Source: an uncultured Poribacteria bacterium (GTDB lineage Bacteria > Poribacteria > WGA-4E > WGA-3G). From it: DNA of 64,000 bases. Shown piece after piece: positions 26,454 through 34,641 of this stretch (within the stretch, counting starts at the first letter, position 1; each line of letters begins with the position of its first letter). The stretch is taken from contig OX639973.1 of assembly GCA_951828385.1 (NCBI GenBank), positions 372,001 to 436,000 on the forward strand, in the 5' to 3' direction. The notes under the pieces are model-generated. The model was not told the DNA's origin and did no database searches. It saw only the letters and a program-made list of their open reading frames with translations. Made by a program: the position numbers and the translations under genes.

Positions 26454-27275
26454 ATGTCGTTCAACATGCTGATGCTTATGTGTGTGATCGCCGCGCCGGA
26501 ACCAGAGACGAATGCGTTACCCGCAGATCCAATCTTGCTCGCTCACCGCGGTGTCGTGCGGTACGCGCCCGAAAACACTTTGCCCAGTTTCGCCGTCGCC
26601 ATCGAGTTAGGGCTATCAATTGAGTTGGATGTCTACCAAACACGCGATGAACACCTTGTCATCATCCACGACAAAACTGTAGACCGGACAACCAACGGCA
26701 CCGGCGAAGTGACCGAAATGACGTTGGCAGAAATCCGAAAACTGGATGCTGGAAGCTGGTTCGATCCTCGTTTCGCTGGTGAGAAGGTACCGACACTCGA
26801 AGAGGTCTTCAAACGCATTCGCGAGCGTCAACGAACACCAGTGACCATTGCACTGAATATGAAAGTCATCTCGCCCGGGATTGAAGAGAACATCGTGCGA
26901 CTCGTCGAGAAATACGAGCTGTTCGACCAACTCTTCGCCTTCGGTCAATCCAGCGATTCAAGTCGTCGCTTCAAACAAGCCAACCCGAAGCTGCGAACCA
27001 CGGTGTATCTAAACGATAGTGAAGCCGACCAATTCGCTGCAGCCCTGCGGGATCCGCTGGCAGATTGCCTGTGGGTCCGATTCATTCCGAATGTGGAAGC
27101 GATGGAACAGGCGCGTAAACTCGGTAAGCAGGTCTGGCTCGCCTTGCACATCGGTGAGAATCGACCCGATATCTGGAACAAAGCCCGCGCCAATAAAATA
27201 GACGGTATTTGTACCGATTGGCCATTGGCGTGCAGTATACATTGGCGTCTCAATACGAAATCTAAAGACGATTAG
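26454..27275 (+). CDS. Glycerophosphodiester phosphodiesterase
   Basis: 273 residues with an ATG behind GAGGAG. The GDPD family hydrolyses glycerophosphodiesters to glycerol-3-phosphate and an alcohol with a metal ion. Signature HRGVVRYAPENTLPSF (about 30-45) gives the first catalytic His, IELDVYQTRDEHLVIIHD gives the E-x-D metal pair and the second His, and DRTTNGTGEV follows. A short hydrophobic start may be a weak signal peptide. The C-terminal barrel strands end with GICTDWPLAC, as usual. It converges on the adenine methylase gene eight bases downstream. Confidence 0.92.
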   Translation: MSFNMLMLMCVIAAPEPETNALPADPILLAHRGVVRYAPENTLPSFAVAIELGLSIELDVYQTRDEHLVIIHDKTVDRTTNGTGEVTEMTLAEIRKLDAGSWFDPRFAGEKVPTLEEVFKRIRERQRTPVTIALNMKVISPGIEENIVRLVEKYELFDQLFAFGQSSDSSRRFKQANPKLRTTVYLNDSEADQFAAALRDPLADCLWVRFIPNVEAMEQARKLGKQVWLALHIGENRPDIWNKARANKIDGICTDWPLACSIHWRLNTKSKDD

Positions 27276-27282
27276 GCATCCT

Positions 27283-28416
27283 TCAAATGAGAGGCGTGTT
27301 TTTTTCAAGAAGGAAAAGGAATTCTCGGTTCGGTGTTTCAGCGTCGTTTATCCATTCGTCCGTCCATTTCATACCTGCCATGACGTTCCTTTTATAGTCA
27401 AGCTCAAGGGTAGTGAGTAGTTTTCCATTGTTCTGCATGACTTCATCAAGTTGCTGCGCAGTCGCACGACCCCCGGAACTGTAGGATAGCAGAATCCAAC
27501 GTGCTTGCGTCTCTTGGATCAATTGTGCAATGGCTTCAACGGCGATGAAATGACCGGTGGTGTTCGTTCTGAATTCCTCAAATACAGAAGCGGCGAGGGG
27601 GTCTGATGTATCTTCTCGCCGTTTTGCTTTGCCGAAAAGGGCGGGTTTGTCAAATAGAACAACGCTTTTCCAGAGGTGATAGTAGGCGGCGTATCTGACG
27701 CGAGACGGGGGCATCTTCTCGTTGTTTGAACCGTACGGCGGATCGAAGTAGGCAAGGTCTACAGAGACACGCGGCACGAGGTCAAAGATGTCGCTTTGGT
27801 AGACCTGATGCTTTCCTTCTGAGGTGAAGACTTGCGGCACTTCAAGGACTAATTCTTTATAAGCACGGGGTGCCCACGCTTTGAGATATGCTGAAAAGTG
27901 ACCGAGGCTATTGTCAACTCGGTCGAGTGCAAGAATCAGGCTCGTAAGTGCGACCGCTTTATCAACTGGATCAAGATTCAAGTTTTCGATTTCTTGCCGA
28001 ATGGCATCTAATTTACGGGTGTTGTGGCGCTGCCACGGCTTCTTGAGCCCGTCGGCTTGGATAGCACACCCACCGTTGGCGCGTCCGCCGTAGTGTTCTG
28101 TGAACCAGCCATCAACAGGCCGTACAGCATTGAGGTGATCAATAAACGGTTGATATGTCTCTCTCGGTTTAGTATTGAGAAGATAACATGTGCCAAAGAC
28201 CTCTGTCCATGGTGCAACATCACTGCAGATAACGGTATAGCCAAGTTTAGCAAGTGCCTGTGAGACACGTGTCGTGCCTGCAAAGCCGTCAAGGATTGTC
28301 TTAGCATCGACTTTTTTGACGAGTTCCAAGACTTGCGGGATGAGTTTTAGTTTGGAACCGATGTATTTGATGCCTTCTGTGGGAGGTGCGTGCATGGGTG
28401 GAAGCGTTTGGTGCAT
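27283..28416 (-). CDS. D12-class N6-adenine DNA methyltransferase (Dam-like)
   Basis: 377 residues. It contains the D12 (alpha-class) motifs in order: motif X KYIGSKLKLIP (about 17-27), SAM-binding motif I LDGFAGTTRVSQALAKLGY (about 41-59), and catalytic motif IV YFDPPYGSNN (about 219-228). It methylates adenine N6 at an unknown target. The neighbouring minus-strand gene upstream encodes a NucS-like nuclease, so the pair could be a type II-like restriction-modification unit. A solitary regulatory methylase is the alternative. Confidence 0.88.
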   Translation of the reverse strand: MHQTLPPMHAPPTEGIKYIGSKLKLIPQVLELVKKVDAKTILDGFAGTTRVSQALAKLGYTVICSDVAPWTEVFGTCYLLNTKPRETYQPFIDHLNAVRPVDGWFTEHYGGRANGGCAIQADGLKKPWQRHNTRKLDAIRQEIENLNLDPVDKAVALTSLILALDRVDNSLGHFSAYLKAWAPRAYKELVLEVPQVFTSEGKHQVYQSDIFDLVPRVSVDLAYFDPPYGSNNEKMPPSRVRYAAYYHLWKSVVLFDKPALFGKAKRREDTSDPLAASVFEEFRTNTTGHFIAVEAIAQLIQETQARWILLSYSSGGRATAQQLDEVMQNNGKLLTTLELDYKRNVMAGMKWTDEWINDAETPNREFLFLLEKNTPLI

Positions 28417-28460
28417 GGGTTTGTGTTAATTGGGTTAGTATATTTTTCTATACACCTTTC

Positions 28461-28477
28461 GCCCCGCTGGGGCTTTT
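28461..28477 (+). terminator. Short GC hairpin with T4 tail
   Basis: GCCCC and GGGGC flank a GCT loop, followed by TTTT on the + strand. It lies in the 83-base gap between the methylase and nuclease genes, both on the - strand, so it is on the wrong strand for a clear terminator and may act in both directions or be a repeat. Confidence 0.3.
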
Positions 28478-28499
28478 ACCTGTACGGGCAGACATATTA

Positions 28500-29420
28500 T
28501 TATGCATCAGTTTCGGGATTATATAGACGGTATTTTCCTATTTCTACCCTCCAGTATTTATTTTCACTGTCAGGATAATCACTCCGTTTTGGGAAGTTAA
28601 CACAACCTCCTCTTATCCACCTTCTTACTGTGTACACCGGAAAATCGGAATACCTATTTTTAACGGCTTTGTCAATGTCTGCGGGTGCAAATGTAGTGTT
28701 TGGATCTCCATTTGTAAATTCTTGTACTGCTTCCCACACTACCTGTTCTTGTTCTAGTTTATTTCCTGACCACCGCGATGTTTGCGAAATTCGTTGATGC
28801 CGCTTCTTAGAGGTAGCGGTCTCTTCATCTCCGACTTTAATCTCAGTACTAACAATCTCGTCTCCCGATTTAGTCTGAAACTTTGAAACCGCTATACAAC
28901 CGATATCCATTTTGTATGAAGTCTGGAGGAATTGACAAACACGGATTATTTGCCCTGGGATTTCTTCTGCAACTATGAATAAACGTAACTTCTGATTTAA
29001 TAGCGGAATTTCCTTGTCGTCAGGCATATCAAATGCCTCTCTGAAAGCATCATCAAAGGTTTTTTCTTGAAATTCTTCGCGAGTTTTAAAGTAATCCTTA
29101 GCAATTTCACGAATCTGTTCCGGTGGAAGCTCATCTGCCCATGCAGCATATTCAAGTAATTGTGCTACAACATCTCGTGGAGTTCTTCCGCGCTTAAATT
29201 CAATAATGACAAGATTACCTTCTGAATCAATTCCGAGCAAGTCTGGAAAGATTGTTCTCTCCTCATCTGCTGCACTTGTTTGCCTACCAATCCACAGTAA
29301 CTCATCTTGTATAACTGCCCACGGACTGTTTTCAAGCCACTCTTCCACATCACTCTCACGTTCAACCTCTGTTTTCTTCGCTGGAACAAGTTCAACATCA
29401 TTTAATATGAAAATAGGCAT
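28500..29420 (-). CDS. NucS/DUF91-like PD-(D/E)XK nuclease with a C-terminal DNA-binding-like domain
   Basis: 306 residues. Residues about 20-110 resemble the NucS/DUF91 endonuclease core: EEWLENSPWAVIQDELLWIG, then the catalytic set FPDLLGIDSEGNLVIIEFK (D and E-x-K) and the following helix ADELPPEQI. The middle includes a strand-rich domain (LRLFIVAEEI). The C-terminal about 90 residues (YSDFPVYTVRRWIRGGCVN) look like a winged-helix-type module. Similar nucleases are found beside DNA methylases in restriction systems. It lies 16 bases after the Uma2 gene and 83 before the methylase on the same strand. Role in restriction or repair is not settled. Confidence 0.78.
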   Translation of the reverse strand: MPIFILNDVELVPAKKTEVERESDVEEWLENSPWAVIQDELLWIGRQTSAADEERTIFPDLLGIDSEGNLVIIEFKRGRTPRDVVAQLLEYAAWADELPPEQIREIAKDYFKTREEFQEKTFDDAFREAFDMPDDKEIPLLNQKLRLFIVAEEIPGQIIRVCQFLQTSYKMDIGCIAVSKFQTKSGDEIVSTEIKVGDEETATSKKRHQRISQTSRWSGNKLEQEQVVWEAVQEFTNGDPNTTFAPADIDKAVKNRYSDFPVYTVRRWIRGGCVNFPKRSDYPDSENKYWRVEIGKYRLYNPETDA

Positions 29421-29436
29421 TGTCTTCCCTTAAAAT

Positions 29437-30003
29437 CTATTCAAAGAGTTGGGCGACTGGACATGCAAATCCTTCGACGACATCTTCGCCTGTCAATGTG
29501 TCTTCACAGTTCAGCACAGTGAAATCTGTCTCAGACCGGTAAACCATTACCGTTTTCGCGACGGGTTCAATCACCCAAACAAGGCGTGTGCCTGATCTCA
29601 AATAGGCGAGTGCTTTTTCGGTAACATCATAGTGTTTGTCTGATGGCGAGACGACTTCAACCGCCAAATCCGGTGGGACCGGTGATGCCTTCTCTCTATT
29701 TTCAGGTAATCGGTCGGTCAAAACAAACGCAATATCGGGCTTTACTGCTCGGTCATCCAATTGAAACGTTGTTTCGGCAATATATAATTGTCCTAACCGA
29801 TTTTCCTGAACGTGCAGACCTAAGCGTATATGAAGCTTACTACTGATTTCACCATGTATCATCGTCGCTGGTGGCATCGGGACTAATTCTCCTTTTACAT
29901 ATTCATACCCCTCTAAGTCGTTTTCAAGAAACTCCTCCAGCGTCATCGGATCGGGCACCGGTATTTCTTGTATAGCCTCAGCGGTTGTTTGCGTATTAAG
30001 CAT
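29437..30003 (-). CDS. Uma2 family (DUF820) PD-(D/E)XK endonuclease-like protein
   Basis: 188 residues. Uma2 proteins are short nuclease-fold proteins abundant in cyanobacteria and other genomes, often in many copies; their role is unclear. The core is PMTLEEFLENDLEGYEYVKG, then VKPDIAFVLTDR, PDLAVEVVSPSDKHYDV and LVWVIEPVAKTVMVYR, giving the catalytic-type D...E-V-x-S/K arrangement. It precedes the NucS-like nuclease on the same strand and may be transcribed with it. Confidence 0.9.
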   Translation of the reverse strand: MLNTQTTAEAIQEIPVPDPMTLEEFLENDLEGYEYVKGELVPMPPATMIHGEISSKLHIRLGLHVQENRLGQLYIAETTFQLDDRAVKPDIAFVLTDRLPENREKASPVPPDLAVEVVSPSDKHYDVTEKALAYLRSGTRLVWVIEPVAKTVMVYRSETDFTVLNCEDTLTGEDVVEGFACPVAQLFE

Positions 30004-30036
30004 CAGTTGCCTCCTCCCAAATTTGGTATTAAGTGT

Positions 30037-31275
30037 TTACGTATGCCGAATCGCGTCAATAGGTGCCATTTTGGCGGCTTGGCTGGCCGGGTAGAAACCG
30101 AAGAAGATGCCTACGGCTGCCCCCGCACCGACAGAAATCAGCACGGCTTCCGGCGTAATCACAGCGGGCCAGGATAACTCATCAAAGAATCGACTCACTA
30201 TCCACGCGAAACCTTTCCCTGCTACGGCACCTACCGTGATACCGAGCAGGCTCCCGATGAGACACAGCAGCACAGATTCTGTCAGGAATTGGATACGGAT
30301 GTCGAGGCTTTTGGCACCGACTGCTTTCCGTAGTCCGATCTCCGGGATCCGTTCTGTTACAGAGACGAGCATGATATTGAGAATCCCGATACCCGCAACA
30401 ATCAAAGAGACAGACGCAATGACGACCAAGACTGACTCAATGATAAAGATCATTCTTTTCCCGCTTTCAATCCCCTTCTTCGCGTTCCATGTTCGGAAAA
30501 AAGTTTCATCGCCACCGTGATTGCGTGAAATAACGGTTTTGACCTCTTTGAGTGCTTGCTCGACGACGTCAATGCTTTTGGCGCGTGCCATGATCGCGCC
30601 GACGCGATTCCGTCCGCCAAAACGGGTTTGAGCAGTCGTGATGGGGATAAAGATCATATTGTCATCGCTTCTGCCGCGCTCCAATCCATCGCCACGGCTC
30701 TCCATGATGCCGATAACCGTAAAACGTCTGTTGTTGATACCCACCTCTTTACCAATTGGGTTCTGTCCTTTAAACTGCTCTTTCCAGACTTTTGCACCGA
30801 TGACACAAACTTTATTCCAAAAGTCCATGTCAGTATCGGCGAGAAACCTGCCGTATTCTGTTTTCCATCTCCGGACGGCTTGGTATTCATTCGTTGTTGC
30901 GCGGAGGTAGGTCTGTCGGTGTTTCCCCTCAACTTTAAAGTCAATCGGGTGACTTCTTTCGACAGTGGCGACTTCAACAGAGGGACAGTCCGCCAGAATG
31001 TCGTACAGATCTTGCATCTCCAAATAATGTGGGCTGGTGTTGCGCTGCCAACGGTTATTTTTCCGAATATATCCGGGTCGGTAAACGCCGAACATACTGG
31101 GACCGCCGATATTCTCGAATTCCGCCATCATGAGTTTTTCGGCACCTGCGCCAAAAGACATCATCGCAATGACCCCTGCGATGCCAATCGTAATCCCTAA
31201 GAGGGTGAGGACTGTGCGGAGTTTACTTCCGCGGAGGACAGAAAACGCTGAGATTAAATTCTCCAGTATATGCAC
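30037..31275 (-). CDS. ABC transporter permease, MacB/FtsX family, tandem copy 2
   Basis: 412 residues. It has one N-terminal helix (RTVLTLLGITIGIAGVIAM, about 20-38), a large periplasmic MacB_PCD domain (about 40-270) and three C-terminal helices in the FtsX-like domain (ESVLVVIASVSLIVAGIGIL, LCLIGSLLGITVGAVAGK and the last near 375-400). This is the four-helix topology of MacB-type permeases that drive export or lipoprotein-related transport mechanically. It is strongly similar over the full length to the gene at 31290 (a tandem duplication, 14 bases apart). No ATPase subunit is found next to it in this window. Confidence 0.92.
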   Translation of the reverse strand: MHILENLISAFSVLRGSKLRTVLTLLGITIGIAGVIAMMSFGAGAEKLMMAEFENIGGPSMFGVYRPGYIRKNNRWQRNTSPHYLEMQDLYDILADCPSVEVATVERSHPIDFKVEGKHRQTYLRATTNEYQAVRRWKTEYGRFLADTDMDFWNKVCVIGAKVWKEQFKGQNPIGKEVGINNRRFTVIGIMESRGDGLERGRSDDNMIFIPITTAQTRFGGRNRVGAIMARAKSIDVVEQALKEVKTVISRNHGGDETFFRTWNAKKGIESGKRMIFIIESVLVVIASVSLIVAGIGILNIMLVSVTERIPEIGLRKAVGAKSLDIRIQFLTESVLLCLIGSLLGITVGAVAGKGFAWIVSRFFDELSWPAVITPEAVLISVGAGAAVGIFFGFYPASQAAKMAPIDAIRHT

Positions 31276-31289
31276 GCTTAGTTTCCTTA

Positions 31290-32540
31290 TTATGTATGGC
31301 GGATGGCATCAATAGGAGCCATTTTAGCGGCTTGACTGGCGGGGTAATAACCGAAGAAGATGCCTACGGCTGCCCCTGCGCCGACGGAGATCAGCACCGC
31401 CTCTGGGGTAATCACTGAGGGCCATGTCATCTCATCTAAAAATTTGCCCACTACCCAAGCAAAGCCTCTCCCAGCGATCGCGCCGAAAGCGATACCGAGT
31501 AGGCTGCCGATCAAACATAAGAGGACGGATTCTGTGAGGAACTGGATACGGATGTTAAAACTCTTGGCACCGACCGCTTTCCGTAATCCGATTTCTGGTA
31601 TCCGCTCCGTTACGGAGACGAGCATAATGTTGAGAATCCCGATACCCGCGACAATCAAAGAAACAGACGCAATGACGACTAAGACCGTCTCGATAATAAG
31701 GATCATTCTTTTAGCGTTTGCGATGCCCTGTTTAGCGGACCATGTTCGGAAAAAAGTGTCGTCGCCACCATGGTTCCGCATAATAATGGTCTTGACTTCT
31801 TTGAGCGCCTGATCGACCACAAACGGACTTTTAGCACGCACCATGATATGCCCAACGTGATCGTGTCCCCAAAACCGTTTTTGTGCAGTCGTGATAGGAA
31901 TGAAGAGCATATTGTCATCGCTTTTGCCGCGCTCTAAACCGTCGCCGCGGCTCTCCATAATGCCAATAACCGTAAAACGTTTGTTATTCCCGAAGTTGTT
32001 GATTACGACTTCCTTGCCGATAGGGTCTTGTCCCTTAAACTGCTCTTTCCATATCTTTGAGCCGATGACACACACTTTTGTCCACGCGTCCATATCGGTA
32101 TCAGCGAGGAATCTACCATACTCCGTACGCCATTCGCGAACGGCTTGGTATTCGTTTGTCGTTGCCCGGAGATAGGTGCGTTGAAATTTTCCGTCAATGC
32201 CGAGATTGATATAGTAGCTGCCTTCAACAGTGGCGACTTCGACGGACGGACATTCAACGAGAACATCTTGGAGGTCTTTCATCTCAAGGTGATGTGGACT
32301 GGTGTTGCGTTGCCAGCGCCCATTTTTTCGGATATGTCCGGGGCGGTAAACACCGAACATACTGGGACCGCCGATCTTCTCAAATTCCGCCATGATAAGT
32401 TTTTCAGCACCTGCGCCAAAAGACATCATCGCAATGATCCCTGCAATACCAATGGTAATACCTAAGAGCGTGAGAACGGTACGTAACTTGCTCGCCCGAA
32501 GAACGGAAAGTGCTGATATGATATTTTCTAATAGCCTCAT
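31290..32540 (-). CDS. ABC transporter permease, MacB/FtsX family, tandem copy 1
   Basis: 416 residues with the same layout as its neighbour: N-terminal helix RTVLTLLGITIGIAGIIAM, a periplasmic MacB_PCD region, and the FtsX-like helices including VVIASVSLIVAGIGILNIML and SVTERIPEIGLRKAVGAKS. The two proteins differ mainly in the periplasmic part, so they could form a heterodimeric channel or have diverged in substrate. Usually an ATP-binding subunit is adjacent; here neither side has one. The 230 bases upstream, before the divergent gene at 32771, hold no other recognisable feature. Confidence 0.92.
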   Translation of the reverse strand: MRLLENIISALSVLRASKLRTVLTLLGITIGIAGIIAMMSFGAGAEKLIMAEFEKIGGPSMFGVYRPGHIRKNGRWQRNTSPHHLEMKDLQDVLVECPSVEVATVEGSYYINLGIDGKFQRTYLRATTNEYQAVREWRTEYGRFLADTDMDAWTKVCVIGSKIWKEQFKGQDPIGKEVVINNFGNNKRFTVIGIMESRGDGLERGKSDDNMLFIPITTAQKRFWGHDHVGHIMVRAKSPFVVDQALKEVKTIIMRNHGGDDTFFRTWSAKQGIANAKRMILIIETVLVVIASVSLIVAGIGILNIMLVSVTERIPEIGLRKAVGAKSFNIRIQFLTESVLLCLIGSLLGIAFGAIAGRGFAWVVGKFLDEMTWPSVITPEAVLISVGAGAAVGIFFGYYPASQAAKMAPIDAIRHT

Positions 32541-32770
32541 AGTTATTCCTTTTAGCGTAGTTCGGCGGCTGTCAAAGTTTAATGCGAAGCACCCGGATTA
32601 CAGTTTGTCAGGCGAGTAGGATAGAAACTTTTGATTGCATGAATTCCGAAGGTGTGCTAAACTTTTAGTATAAAAATCGAAAAGTTACGAACCTGTACAT
32701 ACCTTCAATGTTAAAAGTATATCACAAAGTATTTAAGAGTTGCAAATTTTTTGGATAGGAGCTGGTAGTT

Positions 32771-34585
32771 GTGCAGACGGATGCTTTTCGCGCGGGAAAT
32801 GTACTATCGTGGCAAAGGACCCAAGACGCAGCAGCCCATCAGGCGGAATTACGACAGAGCAAACACGCCTGGGTTGCGTTGCCGTCCGCCTTATTGCAAA
32901 CACGCTATGAGTTGAACGCTGTAGACCTATCCTTCGGCGATGCGGCAACAGCGACAACGATCCAATCCTTATTTCGGGACTCCCAACTATCAGGCGGGAT
33001 AGAATTTAATCAATACTACTTAATCGCGGAACCGCATGCGGATGAGCCGTGTTACAACATCAGCGACTACGTTCAACGCTGTGTGGCAGGTGACCTCACA
33101 ATTGCTGAACGGCTTCGTGGACGTACAGTGATTAACCTCTATCAGACAGAAGGAGTGGCAGACGATCTACTAAGTGAGCAAGGGGTATCTCAGTTTATAG
33201 CGCGGATGCTGAGAGACTACTTAAAAACTTACGGCAAGCAACACCTCGTAGGTTTTACCTGTGAACCCCCGAAGTTTTTGTCTTTAGGGAGCGTCTTAGG
33301 TGCTGGAACATCATCAGTACCGTGGAGTCCTGTCCTACTGGCAGCAGCGGAAACAACACTCACAACATACCTGCCGTTAGTGTTCTATGAAACTTACAAC
33401 TCAGCGGCTGTCAGAAACACTTTTTGGAAGGCGTTAACGACACGATTCGCGACCTGCTTCCTTGGCGGTATTCGGGACTTTTGCCATCAAGAAGGCCTGC
33501 GGTTCGCTTTAAGCCTCTCAGCGAGTGCAAAGACGTTGGAATTTGAGTTAGGATGCATGCTTGCAGAAGTAGACTGTCCTATTCTAAACACCACAGAAAT
33601 AGATACGCCGAAGCGATTTGTTGTCGCTAAATGGACATGCAGCGACACACAACATGCCGGTATTGCCCGAAAAAAAAGCAACAAGACGGATGCGCGCGCC
33701 CCCATATCGCGACTCCTTGAAGATGCAAGTTTCGGTTTCAACCTATGGATGAACAGAAACAGTGCCGCTGAGAGTGTGCCGCAAGGGTTAGCAATCGGAT
33801 ACCCGAAACGACCGATCCTAATGATAGCACCAACGCAGAGCCTCTGGACAAAACCCGATGAGAAATCGTGGAGTGGGGTCACAAAAGCGTGGGGGTGGTT
33901 GTGCCAAAGTGTGTGGGAACTGGGTTACGACTTTAAAATTGTTTCAGAACAGGAATTCGCTTCAGCCGAGATTATAGAGGCACCCCGCGCAGGAAAACGC
34001 GTCCGTGGAAATCTGAGTCTCTGTTTAAAGAACAGCCGTTCCGGGGCTAAGGAGGTCTACAGAGTTGTTTTACTTCCGAGCTGTATATCCCTTCAAGAAG
34101 AAACAGTAAAGTGCTTGCGAGCATTTACAAAAGCAAAGGGACGATTGATAGCAGACGAACCGACACCGTATTTGCTGAACGGTCGGATTGGACTGGAGCC
34201 GTATCCGCTTGAGCAACTCATCTTTGGACGACGCACAACGATCTTGCGAGGTCCACCGGACGAAAAGTTAGTGAGACTCGAGAAATGTCTCCGAAAATGG
34301 GTGCAGCGCCCTCTATCAATATATGTAAAACCAGACAATGAACCGACAGATGACATTCAAGTGCTCCGCAGGGAAACAGAAGCATCTGAACTTTTCTACT
34401 TGTTCAACACAAGCACTGAAGCGATTGAGACCTTAATTGAACTGCCCCAGGAGGTAAAACGTGTCGTAGAATGGCAGCTGTTTAAGGAGATGACAAAGAA
34501 CATAGATTTTTGGATCGCTGATGGCAAGTCATATTTGAACTGTACATTTGCCCCGAGGCAGGCAAGGCTTTTTGTCGTTTCCTAA
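32771..34585 (+). CDS. Glycoside-hydrolase-like protein of unknown specificity
   Basis: 604 residues from a GTG at 32771 behind AGGAG. I do not recognise a named family with confidence. The layout is that of a large glycosidase: a TIM-barrel-like first half with FTCEPPKFL (about 158-166, an acid in a catalytic-type position), TFWKALTTRFATCFLGGIRD and CHQEGLRFALSLSAS. From about 355 comes a domain with LMIAPTQSLWTKPDEKSWSG and VVLLPSCISLQEETVKCL, similar to the glutamine-amidotransferase-like trimerisation domain of GH42 or the equivalent region of GH106 enzymes. The C-terminal beta domain (about 520-604) ends RQARLFVV. No signal peptide is seen. It is next to a protease gene on the same strand. 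Confidence 0.55.
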   Translation: MQTDAFRAGNVLSWQRTQDAAAHQAELRQSKHAWVALPSALLQTRYELNAVDLSFGDAATATTIQSLFRDSQLSGGIEFNQYYLIAEPHADEPCYNISDYVQRCVAGDLTIAERLRGRTVINLYQTEGVADDLLSEQGVSQFIARMLRDYLKTYGKQHLVGFTCEPPKFLSLGSVLGAGTSSVPWSPVLLAAAETTLTTYLPLVFYETYNSAAVRNTFWKALTTRFATCFLGGIRDFCHQEGLRFALSLSASAKTLEFELGCMLAEVDCPILNTTEIDTPKRFVVAKWTCSDTQHAGIARKKSNKTDARAPISRLLEDASFGFNLWMNRNSAAESVPQGLAIGYPKRPILMIAPTQSLWTKPDEKSWSGVTKAWGWLCQSVWELGYDFKIVSEQEFASAEIIEAPRAGKRVRGNLSLCLKNSRSGAKEVYRVVLLPSCISLQEETVKCLRAFTKAKGRLIADEPTPYLLNGRIGLEPYPLEQLIFGRRTTILRGPPDEKLVRLEKCLRKWVQRPLSIYVKPDNEPTDDIQVLRRETEASELFYLFNTSTEAIETLIELPQEVKRVVEWQLFKEMTKNIDFWIADGKSYLNCTFAPRQARLFVVS

Positions 34586-34641
34586 GGTAAGGAACACTCG
34601 GCTAAAACGGTAGACATTAGAAAGCATAGGTGCTTTATGAC

